Positions 13,785 to 14,030 of a stretch of 14,030 nucleotides of DNA are shown here, in pieces. Source of the stretch: Candidatus Gastranaerophilales bacterium (lineage in GTDB: Bacteria > Cyanobacteriota > Vampirovibrionia > Gastranaerophilales > Gastranaerophilaceae); contig CAJONH010000055.1 of the NCBI GenBank assembly GCA_905235825.1, forward strand, positions 1 through 14,030. Direction: 5' to 3'. A program made the position numbers and the translations under genes. The stretch's first letter is position 1, and every line of letters starts with the position of its first letter. The notes beneath the pieces were generated by a model, which worked only from the letters and a program-made list of their open reading frames with translations, ran no database searches and was not told where the DNA came from.

Positions 13785-14030
13785 TGCGGATATTAGACTT
13801 TATAGTAAAAGATAATATTGGAAACCCGCCGTGGGATTATTACTTCCTCAAAAACTTAGACAAAAAAGAATACCCGAAGTATTTAGCTAAATTGTTATAT
13901 ATTCATACGGGAGAGAAACTGCCGTTGAAATTTGATTTTAGCGGCAGGGGATACTTTAGTACACGCAGACAAGGTCTTGGCAATTGGATTATAGATAAGA
14001 AAAAATGTAAAACATTTAATCAAAAGATAC
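13784..14030 (+). CDS. Unrecognised gene with GTG start, 3' end outside window
   Basis: An open frame of 82 codons running off the window edge. A stop (13775-13777) precedes it in frame, and the first usable start is GTG 13784, with AGGA at 13770-13773 ten bases upstream. I do not recognise the product. The visible part is basic and begins VRILDFIVKDNIGNPPWDYY, followed by a Lys/Tyr/Leu-rich helix (KKEYPKYLAKLLYI), then FDFSGRGYFSTRRQ and a Lys-rich stretch. There is no signal peptide. It lies downstream of the strong promoter and operator next to the XRE regulator, so it is probably the first gene controlled by that regulator, for example in a toxin-antitoxin, phage-like or defence module. 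The function cannot be stated from this part. Confidence 0.55.
   Translation, partial: MRILDFIVKDNIGNPPWDYYFLKNLDKKEYPKYLAKLLYIHTGEKLPLKFDFSGRGYFSTRRQGLGNWIIDKKKCKTFNQKI

Noticed and set aside
13823..13837. NPPW motif in the partial gene, as in N6-adenine DNA methyltransferases
   Set aside because: No SAM-binding motif or target-recognition segment is visible and the motif lies only ~15 residues from the start. Four residues are too little evidence, though the missing part could change this.
1..14030. tRNA, rRNA, CRISPR array or insertion sequence
   Set aside because: I looked for cloverleaf ends, regularly spaced repeats and transposase motifs on both strands and saw none.

Overview
The window is a very AT-rich bacterial chromosome segment. 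It combines core translation and secretion genes (rplS, a YlqF/RbgA-type GTPase gene, rnhB, ffh) with several lineage-specific proteins of unknown function. Two of these, at 1440-4781 and 9862-10860, have a Asn/Lys-rich N-terminal tail ending in a Ser-Phe (SFK / SFG) motif and lack a signal peptide. From memory of such proteins, this style fits the non-photosynthetic gut relatives of Cyanobacteria (Candidatus Gastranaerophilales / Melainabacteria). That placement is an inference, not something the sequence proves.

Left part (1-1440). A 5'-truncated TupA-like ATP-grasp gene is followed 15 bp later by a small cysteine-rich protein of unknown function. A 27-bp palindromic repeat lies inside the ATP-grasp gene. 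A second copy in the opposite orientation and a degenerate third copy lie in the intergenic region after the pair. A strong hairpin terminator closes this region against the gene converging from the right.

Middle left (1440-7045). Two large minus-strand genes: an 1113-residue protein of unknown function, whose C-terminus weakly resembles small RNase-toxin-like domains, and a 653-residue protein. The latter has an EF-hand, a Ser/Gly linker, a long coiled coil and a C-terminal lysozyme/glucosaminidase-like domain. A nested ~110-bp inverted repeat lies between them.

Centre (7014-9076). A minus-strand operon rplS - rbgA - rnhB has a clear sigma70-type promoter. A strong intrinsic terminator lies between rplS and rbgA and abuts the rbgA ribosome binding site. 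rbgA and rnhB overlap by 8 bp, and a weaker terminator follows rnhB.

Right part (9219-13240). This holds a small orphan protein, a divergent CheR-like methyltransferase-fold protein, a DUF2400 (TIGR02757) protein related to HhH-GPD DNA glycosylases, and ffh. ffh has no visible Shine-Dalgarno sequence. In many bacteria ffh, rplS, rbgA and rnhB are near neighbours; here they lie close together but on opposite strands with unrelated genes between.

Right edge (13222-14030). A small XRE-type repressor faces away from a near-perfect consensus promoter whose -10 box sits in a 7-bp palindrome. Downstream come repeated ACTTAT/ATAAGT half-sites and then an unrecognised gene that begins with GTG and runs off the window. 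This looks like the control region of a repressor-regulated accessory module, whose effector part is mostly outside the window.
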